A stretch of DNA of 64,000 bases. Origin: Bradyrhizobium hereditatis (lineage in GTDB: Bacteria > Pseudomonadota > Alphaproteobacteria > Rhizobiales > Xanthobacteraceae). The stretch lies in assembly GCF_020329435.1 (NCBI RefSeq), contig NZ_JAGKJK010000013.1, forward strand, positions 62,001 to 126,000, read 5' to 3'. The translations under genes and the position numbers were made by a program. Position 1 is the first letter of the stretch; every line of letters begins with the position of its first letter. Of this stretch, positions 35,556-44,031 are shown piece by piece. Under the pieces are notes generated by a model. It saw only the letters and a list, made by a program, of their open reading frames with translations. It was not told where the DNA came from and did not search any database.

Positions 35556-36617
35556 CTACATCGCTCGCTGCGGTGCGCTCTGCAGAAGCTCTTCCAGCTG
35601 CTTCTTGTAGAACTTCGCATTGCCCGTGGTGAGATGGCCGCGCGTCTCGGTCGAGGCCGGGATCAGGAACAGGCGGCCGTTCTTGACGCGCTTCATCGCC
35701 GCTTCGGTGACGCCCGTCTCCGGCGGATTGCGCTCGTCGTCGGCGGCGTTGATCAGGAGCAGCGTCGCCTCGATCTTCTCCAGCGACGGCGCCGGATTGT
35801 AATCGTGCGAAGCTTCCCATTGATAGATGAAGTCGTTGGCGTCGGCGGTAACAGCGGTTGCGAGCCGGTCATCGACCATCTTGTCAGCCTTCGCCGCCGT
35901 CGGCGCCAGCGACTGATAGGCGAGGGTCCCGCCGGCAGTCGCAATGCCATAGGCATTGATAGCGTATTTCATCATGCGCGGCTGGGTGATGTAATTGCCG
36001 CGGTTGTAGTCGGGATCGTTCTTGATGGTCTCCAGCATCATCCGCCGCAGCATCCAGTTGCGCGCCGCCATCTCGGTTGGCTGCGAGGCCATTGGCACCA
36101 GCACGTCCATCAGTTGCGGATATTTGCCGCCCCAGATCCAGGTGTGCATGCCGCCCATCGAATTGCCGATCACGAGCCGCAGATGCTTGACGCCGAGCCC
36201 TTCGGTGACGAGGCGATACTGCGCATCGACCATGTCCTCGTAATTGTATTTCGGAAACGCGGTCTTCATGCCGTCTGAGGGTTTTGACGATTTGCCGTGG
36301 CCGATGCTGTCGGGAATGATGATGTAGTATTTCGTCGCATCGAGCGGCTGGCCGGGGCCGAACAATTCGCCGCCGAAGTTTGCCGTCAGCATGCTGGCTG
36401 CGGAGCCGCCCGAGCCGTGCAGCACCAGCACCGGCTGTCCGCTCGGCTCGCCGACCGTGGTGTAGTGCAGCCGCAGTTCAGCCATCGTCTCGCCGGTATG
36501 GAATTTGAAATTCTTGGCGATCCACTCGCCCTGTTTCGGCGCGGGATAGTCGGCTGCAAGAGCGGTGATGGATGTCAGGGCGAAGGCCGCCGACAAGATG
36601 GCGCGCGACAGGTTCAT
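35556..36617 (-). CDS. secreted alpha/beta hydrolase, homoserine-acetyltransferase-like fold
   Basis: 353 residues. A signal peptide (about 1-22, cleavage after ALA) precedes a hydrolase domain with the nucleophile elbow GNSMGG (Ser), an oxyanion segment LVLHGSGGS and a C-terminal His in RGHLTTG. The layout follows the MetX branch of the fold, but export argues against homoserine metabolism in the cytoplasm; an extracytoplasmic esterase is more likely (inference). Confidence 0.8.
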   Translation of the reverse strand: MNLSRAILSAAFALTSITALAADYPAPKQGEWIAKNFKFHTGETMAELRLHYTTVGEPSGQPVLVLHGSGGSAASMLTANFGGELFGPGQPLDATKYYIIIPDSIGHGKSSKPSDGMKTAFPKYNYEDMVDAQYRLVTEGLGVKHLRLVIGNSMGGMHTWIWGGKYPQLMDVLVPMASQPTEMAARNWMLRRMMLETIKNDPDYNRGNYITQPRMMKYAINAYGIATAGGTLAYQSLAPTAAKADKMVDDRLATAVTADANDFIYQWEASHDYNPAPSLEKIEATLLLINAADDERNPPETGVTEAAMKRVKNGRLFLIPASTETRGHLTTGNAKFYKKQLEELLQSAPQRAM

Positions 36618-36690
36618 GATGATCTCCCCAAGCGTTGCGGCCGTCTTGGGCGCCGCTTGCGGGGAACCTTATCACAGCGATGCGTGTCGC

Positions 36691-36930
36691 CTATCCCTCC
36701 ACCTCGGTTTCCGGCCGGTCGTTGCCGGCCGCCGTCTCCGAGAGCCATCGGCCGTCGGCGGTTTCATATTCGATCACCTCGGTGCGGCCCGGCACCCGCT
36801 GCTCGGCTGCCGCGCGCCGGGCCGCCGCCAGCGCGGTGGCGCGATTCGGAAACGGCTCGGAGAACACGCCGTTGACGGTGTAGGCCCAGCCGCCGTCATG
36901 CTCGACGATTTTGTAGGTCACATGGGTCAT
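36691..36930 (-). CDS. DUF2188-type small protein
   Basis: 79 residues. The N-terminal VTYKIVEHDGGWAYTVNG and FPNRATALAAARRAAAEQ segments resemble the DUF2188 fold (beta hairpin then helix). The longer frame to 37359 crosses another gene, so MTHVTYKIV at 36930 is chosen. Function unknown. Confidence 0.68.
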   Translation of the reverse strand: MTHVTYKIVEHDGGWAYTVNGVFSEPFPNRATALAAARRAAAEQRVPGRTEVIEYETADGRWLSETAAGNDRPETEVEG

Positions 36931-37059
36931 CGGGAACTCGCTGTTTGCAGGTGCCGCCCGGGTGAATGCGCCGCATGATCCGTGGCAGAATAGGCCACGC
37001 CGTCGGATTTTGCACCGGCCGTTCGTCCTTGATCGATGGCCGGTGCCAAGGAGTGAACC

Positions 37060-37326
37060 ATGTGCCGCAATATCAAGACTCTGTTCAATTTCGATCCCCC
37101 GGCGACGCATGCCGAGATCCATGCGTCCGCGCTGCAATTCGTACGAAAGCTCTCCGGCTTCAATTCGCCGTCGCAGGCCAATGCCGAGGCGTTCAACCGA
37201 GCGGTTTCTGAAGTCTCCGACAGCGCGCGGCGCCTCCTGGCGTCGCTGCAGACCAATGCCGCGCCGCGCGACCGCGAGGTCGAGGCCGAAAAGGCGAGGG
37301 AGCGCTCGCGCCGAAGGTTCGGCTAG
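37060..37326 (+). CDS. DUF2277 family protein
   Basis: 88 residues beginning MCRNIKTLFNFDPPAT, the characteristic N terminus of DUF2277, followed by two helices. Cys2 next to the initiator Met is conserved in the family. Function unknown. It is 129 nt from the divergent DUF2188 gene. Confidence 0.85.
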   Translation: MCRNIKTLFNFDPPATHAEIHASALQFVRKLSGFNSPSQANAEAFNRAVSEVSDSARRLLASLQTNAAPRDREVEAEKARERSRRRFG

Positions 37327-37345
37327 CCTCATGGTCTGGCGCAGC

Positions 37346-37368
37346 GTGAGGCAGCTCACGGTGCGGCG
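37346..37368 (+). promoter_or_regulatory. 23-bp motif, copy 2
   Basis: GTGAG-GCAG-CTCAC inverted repeat followed by GGTGCG-G-CG, 20 nt beyond the DUF2277 stop and about 50 nt before the frameshifted small membrane-protein gene. It differs at two positions from the copy at 33138-33160. Confidence 0.4.
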
Positions 37369-37417
37369 AGCCCATGGCCATCATGGTGGCTCGGATGTTA
37401 GCCATCGGAGGGATGTC

Positions 37418-37628
37418 ATGGATCAGGCCAAGCGGTTGAAGCTCGCCGCTATGTTCTTCGCCTTTTTTCTGGATTGGTGGCATGCTGTGGTGGAGCGGCG
37501 AGTATCATCCCGCCTACGTCATCCTTCTTGCCGTTTGCGGCAGCATTGGTGGCTACCTTTGGTACCTCGCCATGCGCTGGGTGTTTCAGCACATGCATCT
37601 GCTTCGGCCGAACGACGATCACGCATGA
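37418..37628 (+). pseudogene. small membrane protein, frameshifted in a T6 run
   Basis: The reading starts at ATG 37418 (GGAGGG ribosome site) as MDQAKRLKLAAMFFAF and continues in the next frame as WIGGMLWWSGEYHPAYV to the stop at 37626-37628 (ending RPNDDHA). The shift lies in six T (37463-37468) where five would give one frame. Total length is 3n+1, consistent with one extra base. The full product would be about 69 residues with two membrane segments. Indel, sequence error or slippage cannot be told apart. Confidence 0.6.
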
Positions 37629-37697
37629 TGATCGGCCGGTTCGGTGACAGGGAATGTCCTCGCGGTAAAAGCTTCGAGTTGGCGGTAGCGGCTCTTC

Positions 37698-38069
37698 TCA
37701 AGGGCGCCTGGATGCCGATGGTGCGGGCGTCGAAGTGTCAACTGGCGTGCCGGGATGGGTGTGGCTTTGCACGAAATCGGTCAGATGCTCCGGCACCGGC
37801 ACGCTGTCCATATCGCAGCGCGTCTGGATCTCGGCGGCAATGTCTGACGAAACGTCTTTGGACCAGTGTTCGAGCGTGTTGAACGCCACGATGCGGACCG
37901 GGTTGTTGTACTGGCCCGAAAGCAGATCGCCGACGATGGTTTCAAGATCGGCTTTCTCGATCTCCGTTTCCCGGTAAACCGTCCCGCTCGTGAAGCTGTC
38001 TACGACAAGGTAGACCGTTTCGTCCGCTCCGTACGGTACGGTACCTAGTGACCAGCCGGTGCTTGGCAT
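37698..38069 (-). CDS. hypothetical protein
   Basis: 123 residues starting MPSTGWSLGTVPYGADETVYLVVDSF, with a regular alpha/beta pattern through about residue 95 and a Thr/Ser/Pro tail. No signal peptide or known domain recognised. It is convergent with the frameshifted small gene. Function unknown. Confidence 0.65.
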   Translation of the reverse strand: MPSTGWSLGTVPYGADETVYLVVDSFTSGTVYRETEIEKADLETIVGDLLSGQYNNPVRIVAFNTLEHWSKDVSSDIAAEIQTRCDMDSVPVPEHLTDFVQSHTHPGTPVDTSTPAPSASRRP

Positions 38070-38221
38070 GGTGTATATCCGGCAGCTTACCCGGTTTAAG
38101 CACCTTCGAGCCGGGCGGTTCCAGTTCTTGCTTCCACCTTTTCCCTGATTTGCTATGATGAGGCCATCCTATCGCTCGCAAAGGGTGTTGTTCTAGCGCA
38201 GGCTCTCGGAGAGGTAGCGCC

Positions 38222-38455
38222 ATGACCAGATTGGATGATCGGACCATTGCGAACCTGGACATCGTTCTGGAAGAGACTTGCAGCATCTTCCCTCACGGCG
38301 GTGACCATGAACGGCGTCGCTATATCGCCCAGAAGCTGAAGCTCAGCGCAAAGAAGGGAAACACCACCCTCGGCGGCTTGCGCGCTGTCGCACACACCGC
38401 GCTCAAAGAGATCACGAGCGACGGCCGGCCGCCGAACTCGCTGCTTAGGAACTAG
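38222..38455 (+). CDS. small hypothetical protein
   Basis: 77 residues, cytoplasmic by composition, with a helical ...HGGDHERRRYIAQKLKLSAKKG segment. Its stop codon overlaps the -35 box of the EcfG promoter of the next gene. Function unknown. Confidence 0.65.
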   Translation: MTRLDDRTIANLDIVLEETCSIFPHGGDHERRRYIAQKLKLSAKKGNTTLGGLRAVAHTALKEITSDGRPPNSLLRN

Positions 38456-38473
38456 CCGGACAATTCAAGCGTT
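38448..38473 (+). promoter_or_regulatory. EcfG general-stress promoter of the DUF3606 gene
   Basis: GGAAC (38448-38452), a 17-nt spacer, then CGTT (38470-38473), matching the GGAAC-N16/17-CGTT consensus of the alphaproteobacterial general-stress sigma factor. It lies about 105 nt before the DUF3606 start and overlaps the preceding stop codon. Confidence 0.75.
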
Positions 38474-38578
38474 CTCGATCCGCCCCGCTGACGCCGCGGG
38501 ATTTCCGAAGCCTTGTTGATAGGCCGCGTGTTGGCGCGCGTCGTTCCGATCGACGAGGACATTGAGGGGCTGGTCGCG

Positions 38579-38755
38579 ATGGATGGCCTGACCAGGAGGG
38601 ATACACCCGACCGCAGCAAGATCAACATGCACGAGCGCTGGGAAGTGAAATACTGGATCAGAGAGCTTGGCGTATCGCAGGCGGAGTTGCAGAAGGCCGT
38701 CGACAAGGTCGGCAACTCGGCTGCAGCGGTTCGTAAGGAACTAGCCCATCGTTGA
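38579..38755 (+). CDS. DUF3606 family protein
   Basis: 58 residues: RRDTPDRSKINMHERWEVKYW followed by the GVSQAELQKAVDKVGNSAAAVRKEL helix pair, matching DUF3606. Start ATG 38579 gives the usual length; a longer frame from 38513 lacks family support. DUF3606 genes are often stress-induced, in line with the EcfG promoter upstream. Confidence 0.82.
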   Translation: MDGLTRRDTPDRSKINMHERWEVKYWIRELGVSQAELQKAVDKVGNSAAAVRKELAHR

Positions 38756-38929
38756 ACTGGCGGCGTGAGCAGGAGCGCGTGTGTCGGCTCGGATTGATAT
38801 TTTTAACCAACGTGTGAGCCTTGTTTCCGTCAGATGAGTTGACAGTATTTGTCCGGATAGCCAGTTGCGAAACGTCGCTCCAAAATAGCGCTTTCTCTCA
38901 AGATCCTATATTTGCGTTCGCCCGGCCTC

Positions 38930-38949
38930 TGCGCCGGGCTTTCGCATTC
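38930..38949 (+). terminator. terminator-like hairpin
   Basis: A 7-bp GC stem (GCCCGGC/GCCGGGC, 6-nt loop) followed by TTT, about 175 nt after the DUF3606 stop. Confidence 0.5.
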
Positions 38950-39015
38950 TGCATGCCGGCGATCATCGCTGGTTTGCAAAATGGCGGGCAGCCAGATCAG
39001 CCTACGCCAAAGGGC

Positions 39016-39189
39016 TTACTCTTTGTCCTCGGTCCAACTGCGCTGGCCGCATCGGCATTCATAAATTCGGACGGTCATGCCATTGCGAGGGTTCATCATC
39101 TTGCGGACCAGCTTGGCTTGAGCTCCACATCGACATCTGAACCTGTCGCGGATTTCTGAATCCGACAGTTCGCTGCTCAAGGAATTCAT
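39016..39189 (-). CDS. small zinc-ribbon-like protein
   Basis: 57 residues with two CxC pairs (FRCRCGA and YECRCGQ) that could bind zinc or an iron-sulfur cluster. ATG 39189 follows GGGGAGAG; the longer frame to 39285 has no such site. Function unknown. Confidence 0.62.
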   Translation of the reverse strand: MNSLSSELSDSEIRDRFRCRCGAQAKLVRKMMNPRNGMTVRIYECRCGQRSWTEDKE

Positions 39190-39373
39190 GACTCTCTCCC
39201 CAGCCAGGGGAACCAAATGACTCAGCCGAGGCTGAATCCGTTCCGACAAGAACAGCGGTCCTTGCCTTACTTGAGTCTTCAGCATCCCTTGCCAGGTTCA
39301 AGCTATCGGCCGCTCTCGAGCGTTGCGACTTCACAACAGCGAGAGGTTACAGGAGATCGCAGCTGTTGCGCCC

Positions 39374-40546
39374 TCAGCTCGCATCCCACTTCACCGGCAG
39401 ATTGAGCAGGCCGCGAAAAGCCCAGCCGCCGATCCGCACCGGCTCGCGCTCGTCCAGCCGCAAGTCCTTCAGCCGCGCGAACAGGCTCGGCAGCGCGACG
39501 TCGGCGACCATCGCGCGGGAGGCGAACGCGCCGGCGCAATAATGCGGCCCGGCGCCGAAGGCGATGCTCTTCTGGGTGTCGCGGGTAATGTCGAAACGAT
39601 CCGGATCCGGAAAGCAGGCCTCGTCGCGGTTGGCGGAACCAAACATGAAGAACACGCGATCCTCCGGCTCGAAGTCGACGCCGCCAAATGTCCACGGCTT
39701 CGCAACGCGGCGCGGCGACATCTGGATGGGTGCAATCCAGCGCGCATATTCCTCGAACACATCGATCCACTTCGCTCTTCCCTCGCGCACCAGCGCGAGC
39801 TGCTCGGGATACGTCAGCAGCGCCCAGGTCGCGCCTGAGATCGCATCGCGCGGCTCGTTCTGCCCGCCGGAGATCGCCAGCTTGATGTTGGCGCGAATGC
39901 TGTCCATGTTCTGGCCGGCCGCGAGCAGCACGCTCAGGATCGAGGTGTTCGGGTGCTTCTTGACGACAGGGATCATGTCGTCGATTGCCGCGTCGATGCC
40001 GGCAGTGGCGGCGTGGCAGCGTGCCTCGACCTCTTTGTTGCCGGTGTAATTGGCGATGCCGTCGATCATCGCCTGCGACCACGCGTCCATGTCCTGGTAG
40101 CGCATGTTGGTCAGTCCCGTGATGTCCTTCAGGCATTCGGCCGACAGCGGCAGCGCGAACGCCTTGCACAGATCGGCTTCGCCCGTCGGCGTCAGTTCGT
40201 CGAGGATACGGTCGGCGTGGGCCTGAAACTGCCGGATCCAGGTGTCGCGCACCGTGCGCGGCGACACCGCCGGAAACATCGCCTGCCGCTCCGTCATGTG
40301 CGCTTCGCCGTCCTTGCGCATCATGTTGTGGCCCATTAGCAGGTTCATCAGCCCGTTCGGCTGATGCGAGGAGAACACGTCGATGCGCTTCTCCTGGGTG
40401 AAGATGTCGTCACGGCGGGTGAACACGGTCGAGCCGAGCTGCGGCACGAACGCGATCGGCGCTTCTTTGCGCATCCGCGCGAGCGCGGGATAGGGGTCGG
40501 CCCAGAAGGCAGGAATGTCGATGTCGAAATGCGGGGCGTTGGACAT
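39374..40546 (-). CDS. cytochrome P450
   Basis: 390 residues. The haem-binding motif FGAGPHYCAGAF places the thiolate at C337; the ExxR motif is E266-Y-A-R269. The oxygen-activation helix reads GGQNEPRD (227-234) with Asn/Glu where many P450s have an acid-Thr pair. It resembles soluble bacterial P450s needing a ferredoxin partner; none is adjacent. Substrate unknown. Confidence 0.92.
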   Translation of the reverse strand: MSNAPHFDIDIPAFWADPYPALARMRKEAPIAFVPQLGSTVFTRRDDIFTQEKRIDVFSSHQPNGLMNLLMGHNMMRKDGEAHMTERQAMFPAVSPRTVRDTWIRQFQAHADRILDELTPTGEADLCKAFALPLSAECLKDITGLTNMRYQDMDAWSQAMIDGIANYTGNKEVEARCHAATAGIDAAIDDMIPVVKKHPNTSILSVLLAAGQNMDSIRANIKLAISGGQNEPRDAISGATWALLTYPEQLALVREGRAKWIDVFEEYARWIAPIQMSPRRVAKPWTFGGVDFEPEDRVFFMFGSANRDEACFPDPDRFDITRDTQKSIAFGAGPHYCAGAFASRAMVADVALPSLFARLKDLRLDEREPVRIGGWAFRGLLNLPVKWDAS

Positions 40547-40587
40547 GGGAGCGGTCCACTACGGTGATCGGGAGTGATGAAACAGGA

Positions 40588-40684
40588 TTGTCATTGCCGG
40601 GCCTGCCGCCTTCTAAAGCTTCGGCGGCCGAGCGCATCCTTGGCCCGGCGAAGCCTTGGCGGAGACGGCACCCGGCAATCCATC
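40588..40684. repeat. GCCGGG-type intergenic palindrome
   Basis: CATTGCCGGGCCTGCCGCC at the left is balanced by GGCACCCGGCAATCC at the right; the inner arms carry CTTCGGCGGCC/GCCTTGGCGG. Similar to the block at 21870-22052. Confidence 0.6.
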
Positions 40685-40762
40685 CCTTTCATGAAGATTC
40701 ATTTTGAAGAGCGATGGATACGCACGTCAAGCCCGAGTATGACGAGTGGAGCAAGTGCACCA

Positions 40763-41530
40763 TCACACCGCCCGATAGCCGCCGTCCACCATCACGATCG
40801 AGCCGGAGACATAGGCTGACAGATCGGAGGCGAGGAAGATCGCGGGGCCGACGATGTCCTCCGCGGTCCCGGGACGGCTGAGCGGGGTGTGATCCATGAA
40901 TGTCTTCACCAGTTCCGGGTTGTTGGCGCGGGCGCTGGCGTTGAGCGGCGTTGCGATGAAGCCCGGGCCGATCGCATTGACGCGCACGCCTTCCTTGCCG
41001 AGTTCGGCGGCGAGCGCTTTGGTGAAGCCGAGCACGCCGTGTTTGGAGGCGGTGTAGGCGGGTGAGCTCGGCGTGCGCACATGCACGAAGGACTGGATCG
41101 AGCCGATATTGACGATGCGTCCCTTGCTGGCGCGCAGCGGCGGCAGGAACGCGTGCGTCACATTGAACACGCCGGTGAGATTGATCGCGATGATGTCTTC
41201 CCAGTCGCTGATCACGGCCTCCGCCGCGCCGAGCATGCCGTTGCGGCGGACGATGCCGGCATTGTTGACGAGGATCGAGACCTGGCCGACCTCGTCGGCG
41301 ACCTGCTTCGCGATTTCGACGCAGTCCTCGCGCCTGGCTACGTCGAGCGCAAAGCTTTCGGCCTTGCCGCCGGCACCGCGGATTTCCTGCGCGGCCTCCG
41401 CCGCCGCTTTCTCCTCCCGATCGAGCAGCACGACACGCGCGCCCTCGCGGGCATAGCCGATCGCGATCGCGCGTCCGATGCCGGAGCCTGCGCCGGTGAC
41501 GACGGCGATGTGATTTTCGAGAAGGGGCAT
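40763..41530 (-). CDS. short-chain dehydrogenase/reductase
   Basis: 255 residues of classical SDR type: TGAGSGIGRA near the N terminus, VNNAGIV, and the catalytic SPAYTASKHG (Tyr-x3-Lys) with a Ser in NIGSIQS. The C terminus ends DGGYRAV. It oxidises or reduces a hydroxyl/keto substrate with NAD(P); substrate unknown. ATG 41530 is the family start; an upstream extension to 41587 is not supported. Confidence 0.88.
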   Translation of the reverse strand: MPLLENHIAVVTGAGSGIGRAIAIGYAREGARVVLLDREEKAAAEAAQEIRGAGGKAESFALDVARREDCVEIAKQVADEVGQVSILVNNAGIVRRNGMLGAAEAVISDWEDIIAINLTGVFNVTHAFLPPLRASKGRIVNIGSIQSFVHVRTPSSPAYTASKHGVLGFTKALAAELGKEGVRVNAIGPGFIATPLNASARANNPELVKTFMDHTPLSRPGTAEDIVGPAIFLASDLSAYVSGSIVMVDGGYRAV

Positions 41531-41604
41531 GGCGCGTTTCCTCTTGCTTGGGTTTTGGCAGAGGATAGCAAGCGTGCCCGCGCGCACAAGGTGGTAGCGA
41601 CCGT

Positions 41605-41684
41605 CGTAGGGCGGGTTAGCGAAGCGTAACCCGCCACAATATCACGCAAGAAAGGCGGATTACGCTCTCGCTAATCCGCCCTAC
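41605..41684. repeat. GTAGGGCGGGTTAGCG-type intergenic palindrome
   Basis: Inverted arms GGGCGGGTTAGCG... and ...CGCTAATCCGCCCTAC. Copies of this family are at 43188, 50744, 51448 and 52449. Confidence 0.75.
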
Positions 41685-41690
41685 GCATCT

Positions 41691-41942
41691 TTACAGCGTG
41701 CAGGTGCCCTTCTTGAGCATGTCGTCCTTTACAGCGAGCGCTGCGGCAAAGGTCGGGACCGGCTTGCTGACGGTCTTGTAGTTCGACGGGATCGGCTTGG
41801 TCGGAATGCTCTGGTCCCAGACCTGGCAGACGCCGGTGCCTTCCCAGCGGATCAAGTGAAAGGCGGCTTCGGCGGGGCTGGTCGCGGCAAGCGCGGTGAA
41901 GCCGATGCCGGCGGCGGCAGCAAGAGCGGTAACGCGAAGCAT
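41691..41942 (-). CDS. small secreted protein, copy A
   Basis: 83 residues. Signal peptide (about 1-27), then FHLIRWEGTGVCQVWDQSIPTKPIP and a C-terminal KKGTC ending. It is paralogous to the gene at 42208-42462, sharing HLIRW, C-Q-[VI]-W-D-Q-S-I-P and a late Cys. Function unknown. Confidence 0.78.
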   Translation of the reverse strand: MLRVTALAAAAGIGFTALAATSPAEAAFHLIRWEGTGVCQVWDQSIPTKPIPSNYKTVSKPVPTFAAALAVKDDMLKKGTCTL

Positions 41943-42073
41943 GAGAAAAATACTCCTGTCATGGAAGTGCGACGCCACGCTCCGCGGGGATTTATGGGAG
42001 CGGGCTCCCGGCCGGGGATGACCGGGCATTCCTTTGTTGTCACTGATGCGTGATTGGTTCAAAGGGCCCATGA

Positions 42074-42108
42074 AAAAGGCCGGCGCGTCATTCCCGCGCC
42101 GGCCTTTT
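42074..42108. terminator. bidirectional terminator
   Basis: A 10-bp GC stem (GGCCGGCGCG/CGCGCCGGCC, 7-nt loop) flanked by AAAA on the left and TTTT on the right, usable in either direction between the two small secreted-protein genes. Confidence 0.8.
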
Positions 42109-42118
42109 CAGTTTGGCT

Positions 42119-42196
42119 GTAGCCCGCATGAGCGAAGCGACATGCGGGTAGATCGAGGTTGTAATCCCGGATATCGCTTGCGCTCATCCGGGCTAC
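42119..42196. repeat. GTAGCCCGCATGAGCGAAGC-type palindrome
   Basis: Inverse end CGCTCATCCGGGCTAC matches the start. A second full copy is at 46694-46763. Confidence 0.7.
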
Positions 42197-42207
42197 ACAA
42201 GATCAAC

Positions 42208-42462
42208 TCAGAACGCGCAGGTGCCGTTGCGCAGCAGACCGTCCTTGAACACCAGGGCGTCGACGAAGGTCGGCACTTCCGAGCCGACGAGCACAGTGAA
42301 ATTGCCGGGATATGGCGCGGTCGGGATGCTCTGGTCCCAGATCTGGCAGAAGCCGGTATCCTGCCAGCGGATCAGGTGATAGGCGGCGTTCGCCGGGCTC
42401 GACGCGGTAAGCGCAGTGAAACCAACGGCGGCAACGGCGCAAAGGCCAAAAATACGATGCAT
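42208..42462 (-). CDS. small secreted protein, copy B
   Basis: 84 residues with a signal peptide (about 1-27) and YHLIRWQDTGFCQIWDQSIPTAPYP followed by a late NGTC Cys. Paralogue of the gene at 41691-41942, from which it is separated by a terminator and a repeat. Function unknown. Confidence 0.8.
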   Translation of the reverse strand: MHRIFGLCAVAAVGFTALTASSPANAAYHLIRWQDTGFCQIWDQSIPTAPYPGNFTVLVGSEVPTFVDALVFKDGLLRNGTCAF

Positions 42463-42632
42463 CTTAAAATCTCCTGTTTGAACGCGGGATCTCAGTGCCC
42501 GGCTACCCCTTGAGTAGCGGGCATCGCGCGAAGGTTCAAAGATGCGGAGCGATGGAATGGGTTAGCGAAATCCTTACGCGCTGCTACAATTTGGCGGTTA
42601 GCGACAATTCCAGCGTTGGATGGAAGGAAGGC

Positions 42633-43181
42633 ATGATGCAGACAGCAACGTCATCGCGCGTGTCACGCGCGCGTAGCCGCGCAAGGATCGTAGTGATGAT
42701 GCTGTGCGCGGCGGCCGCATTGTCGTTTGCCTCGGGCGGATCGCCGGCCGCTGCGCCGATCGCCGTAGCGGTCGCGGATTTCGATTATTTCGACACGTCG
42801 GGAGAGGTCGTCGACCAGAGCGCAGAGCATCGCGCGCGCGTGGCGGCGTTTGCCGCGTTATTGCGCGACAATCTTTCGGCGCAGGGCGATTATCGCGTGG
42901 TCAGAATCGAATGCCCCGATCATCCCTGCACCGCCACCAGCATGTCGCAGGATCTTTTCATCGCCGCCGCACGCAAGGCCGGCGCGCGCCTCGTCATCTA
43001 TGGCGGCATTCGCAAGATGAGCACGCTGGTGCAATGGGGCGAAATCCAGCTGCTCGATCTCGAAGCGGAGAAGCTTCTGATGCGGCGTACTGTGACGTTT
43101 CGCGGCGACAACGATGCCGCCTACCGCCACGCCGCCAATTTCGTCAGCGACACGCTGAAGGAAAGCATGCCGAAGCCGTAG
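42633..43181 (+). CDS. DUF2380/DUF3280-type predicted secreted protein
   Basis: 182 residues. The N terminus is basic then hydrophobic (signal peptide ending near PAAA). The body VAVADFDYFDTSGE... and GARLVIYGGIRKMSTLVQW resembles the DUF2380/DUF3280 family. ATG 42633 (GGAAGG ribosome site) is chosen; a longer frame from 42495 is not supported. Function unknown. Confidence 0.72.
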   Translation: MMQTATSSRVSRARSRARIVVMMLCAAAALSFASGGSPAAAPIAVAVADFDYFDTSGEVVDQSAEHRARVAAFAALLRDNLSAQGDYRVVRIECPDHPCTATSMSQDLFIAAARKAGARLVIYGGIRKMSTLVQWGEIQLLDLEAEKLLMRRTVTFRGDNDAAYRHAANFVSDTLKESMPKP

Positions 43182-43187
43182 GCCCCC

Positions 43188-43257
43188 GTAGGGTGGGTTA
43201 GGCGGAAGCCGTAACCCACCAACAATTGCAAGGCTGGCGGATTACGCTGTCGCTACC
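43188..43257. repeat. GTAGGGTGGGTTAG-type intergenic palindrome
   Basis: Overlaps the RidA stop at its right end; arms GGGTGGGTTAG and GTAACCC are visible with GGCGGATTACGCTGTCGCTAC. See 41605. Confidence 0.6.
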
Positions 43258-43642
43258 GGACCGGAATCTGCGCCACGCATTCGATCTCGATCAGCATCTT
43301 GGGATCAGGCAGCGCCTGCACCACGCAGGTCGTGCGGGCCGGGTAGGGCGCGGGGCCGAACGCCGACGCATACAGGACATTCATCGTCGCAACGTCGGAG
43401 GCGCGCGTCAGCAGCACGTTGACCTTGACGAGATCGCGGAATGTCGCGCCCGCTTCATCGAGCACGCGCTTGATGTTGGCGACGACGAAGCCGAACTGCG
43501 CCTCGAAACCGTCAGCCAGCGCGCCCTTGTCGTCAAAGCCCGGAATTCCCGAAACGAACAGCAAGTCGCCGACACGGGTTGCGAAGGAGAGCGGCGGGGC
43601 CTTGATGCCGGCGGGCGGAGCGAAGTGCTGGATCGGAGCCAT
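43253..43642 (-). CDS. RidA family protein
   Basis: 129 residues. The RidA pocket is present: R103 in PYPARTTCVV and E119/E121 in IEIECVA. RidA-type proteins hydrolyse reactive enamine/imine intermediates to keto acids and ammonia. ATG 43642 is chosen for length; a longer frame runs into non-coding sequence. Confidence 0.88.
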   Translation of the reverse strand: MAPIQHFAPPAGIKAPPLSFATRVGDLLFVSGIPGFDDKGALADGFEAQFGFVVANIKRVLDEAGATFRDLVKVNVLLTRASDVATMNVLYASAFGPAPYPARTTCVVQALPDPKMLIEIECVAQIPVR

Positions 43643-44031
43643 GAGACACCTTCGTGAGGGTTCGTTGCCCTCCGAGCCTAACGCGCCGCTGCCTCGCTGG
43701 AAAGGCAGCGGCGCTGCGCCATACGACCCGCCGATAGCTCTGGAACAATGCGATGCGATATAGTCGCCGAACGAGATTGCCACGCGAATGACTAGCGCAA
43801 GACGAGCGCGGCAAAAGTAATGCAGTTCACAGGCGCAATCATTTTCATTCGCCTGCACCGAAATCTTTCGCACAGGACCGCCAGATTTTGATGAAATTGT
43901 GTCGTGCCCGGTGCTGCACGCTCGCGTGCTGCCTATCAATGCGCTTTTCCGATTCGCTCGATGGGGTACAATTGGCCGGTCACGACTCAATCGGCGCCGC
44001 CGGTCGCTCAATTCCCCTGGAGAAAAGATCC
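43643..44031. other. divergent intergenic region, nothing identified
   Basis: About 390 nt between RidA and the next gene. No repeat family, terminator or convincing ORF was found; it likely holds both promoters. Confidence 0.5.

Noticed and set aside
38107..38122. EcfG-like promoter before the gene at 37698-38069
   Set aside because: GGAAC is present on the minus strand, but the element 16 nt later is GCTT, not CGTT.
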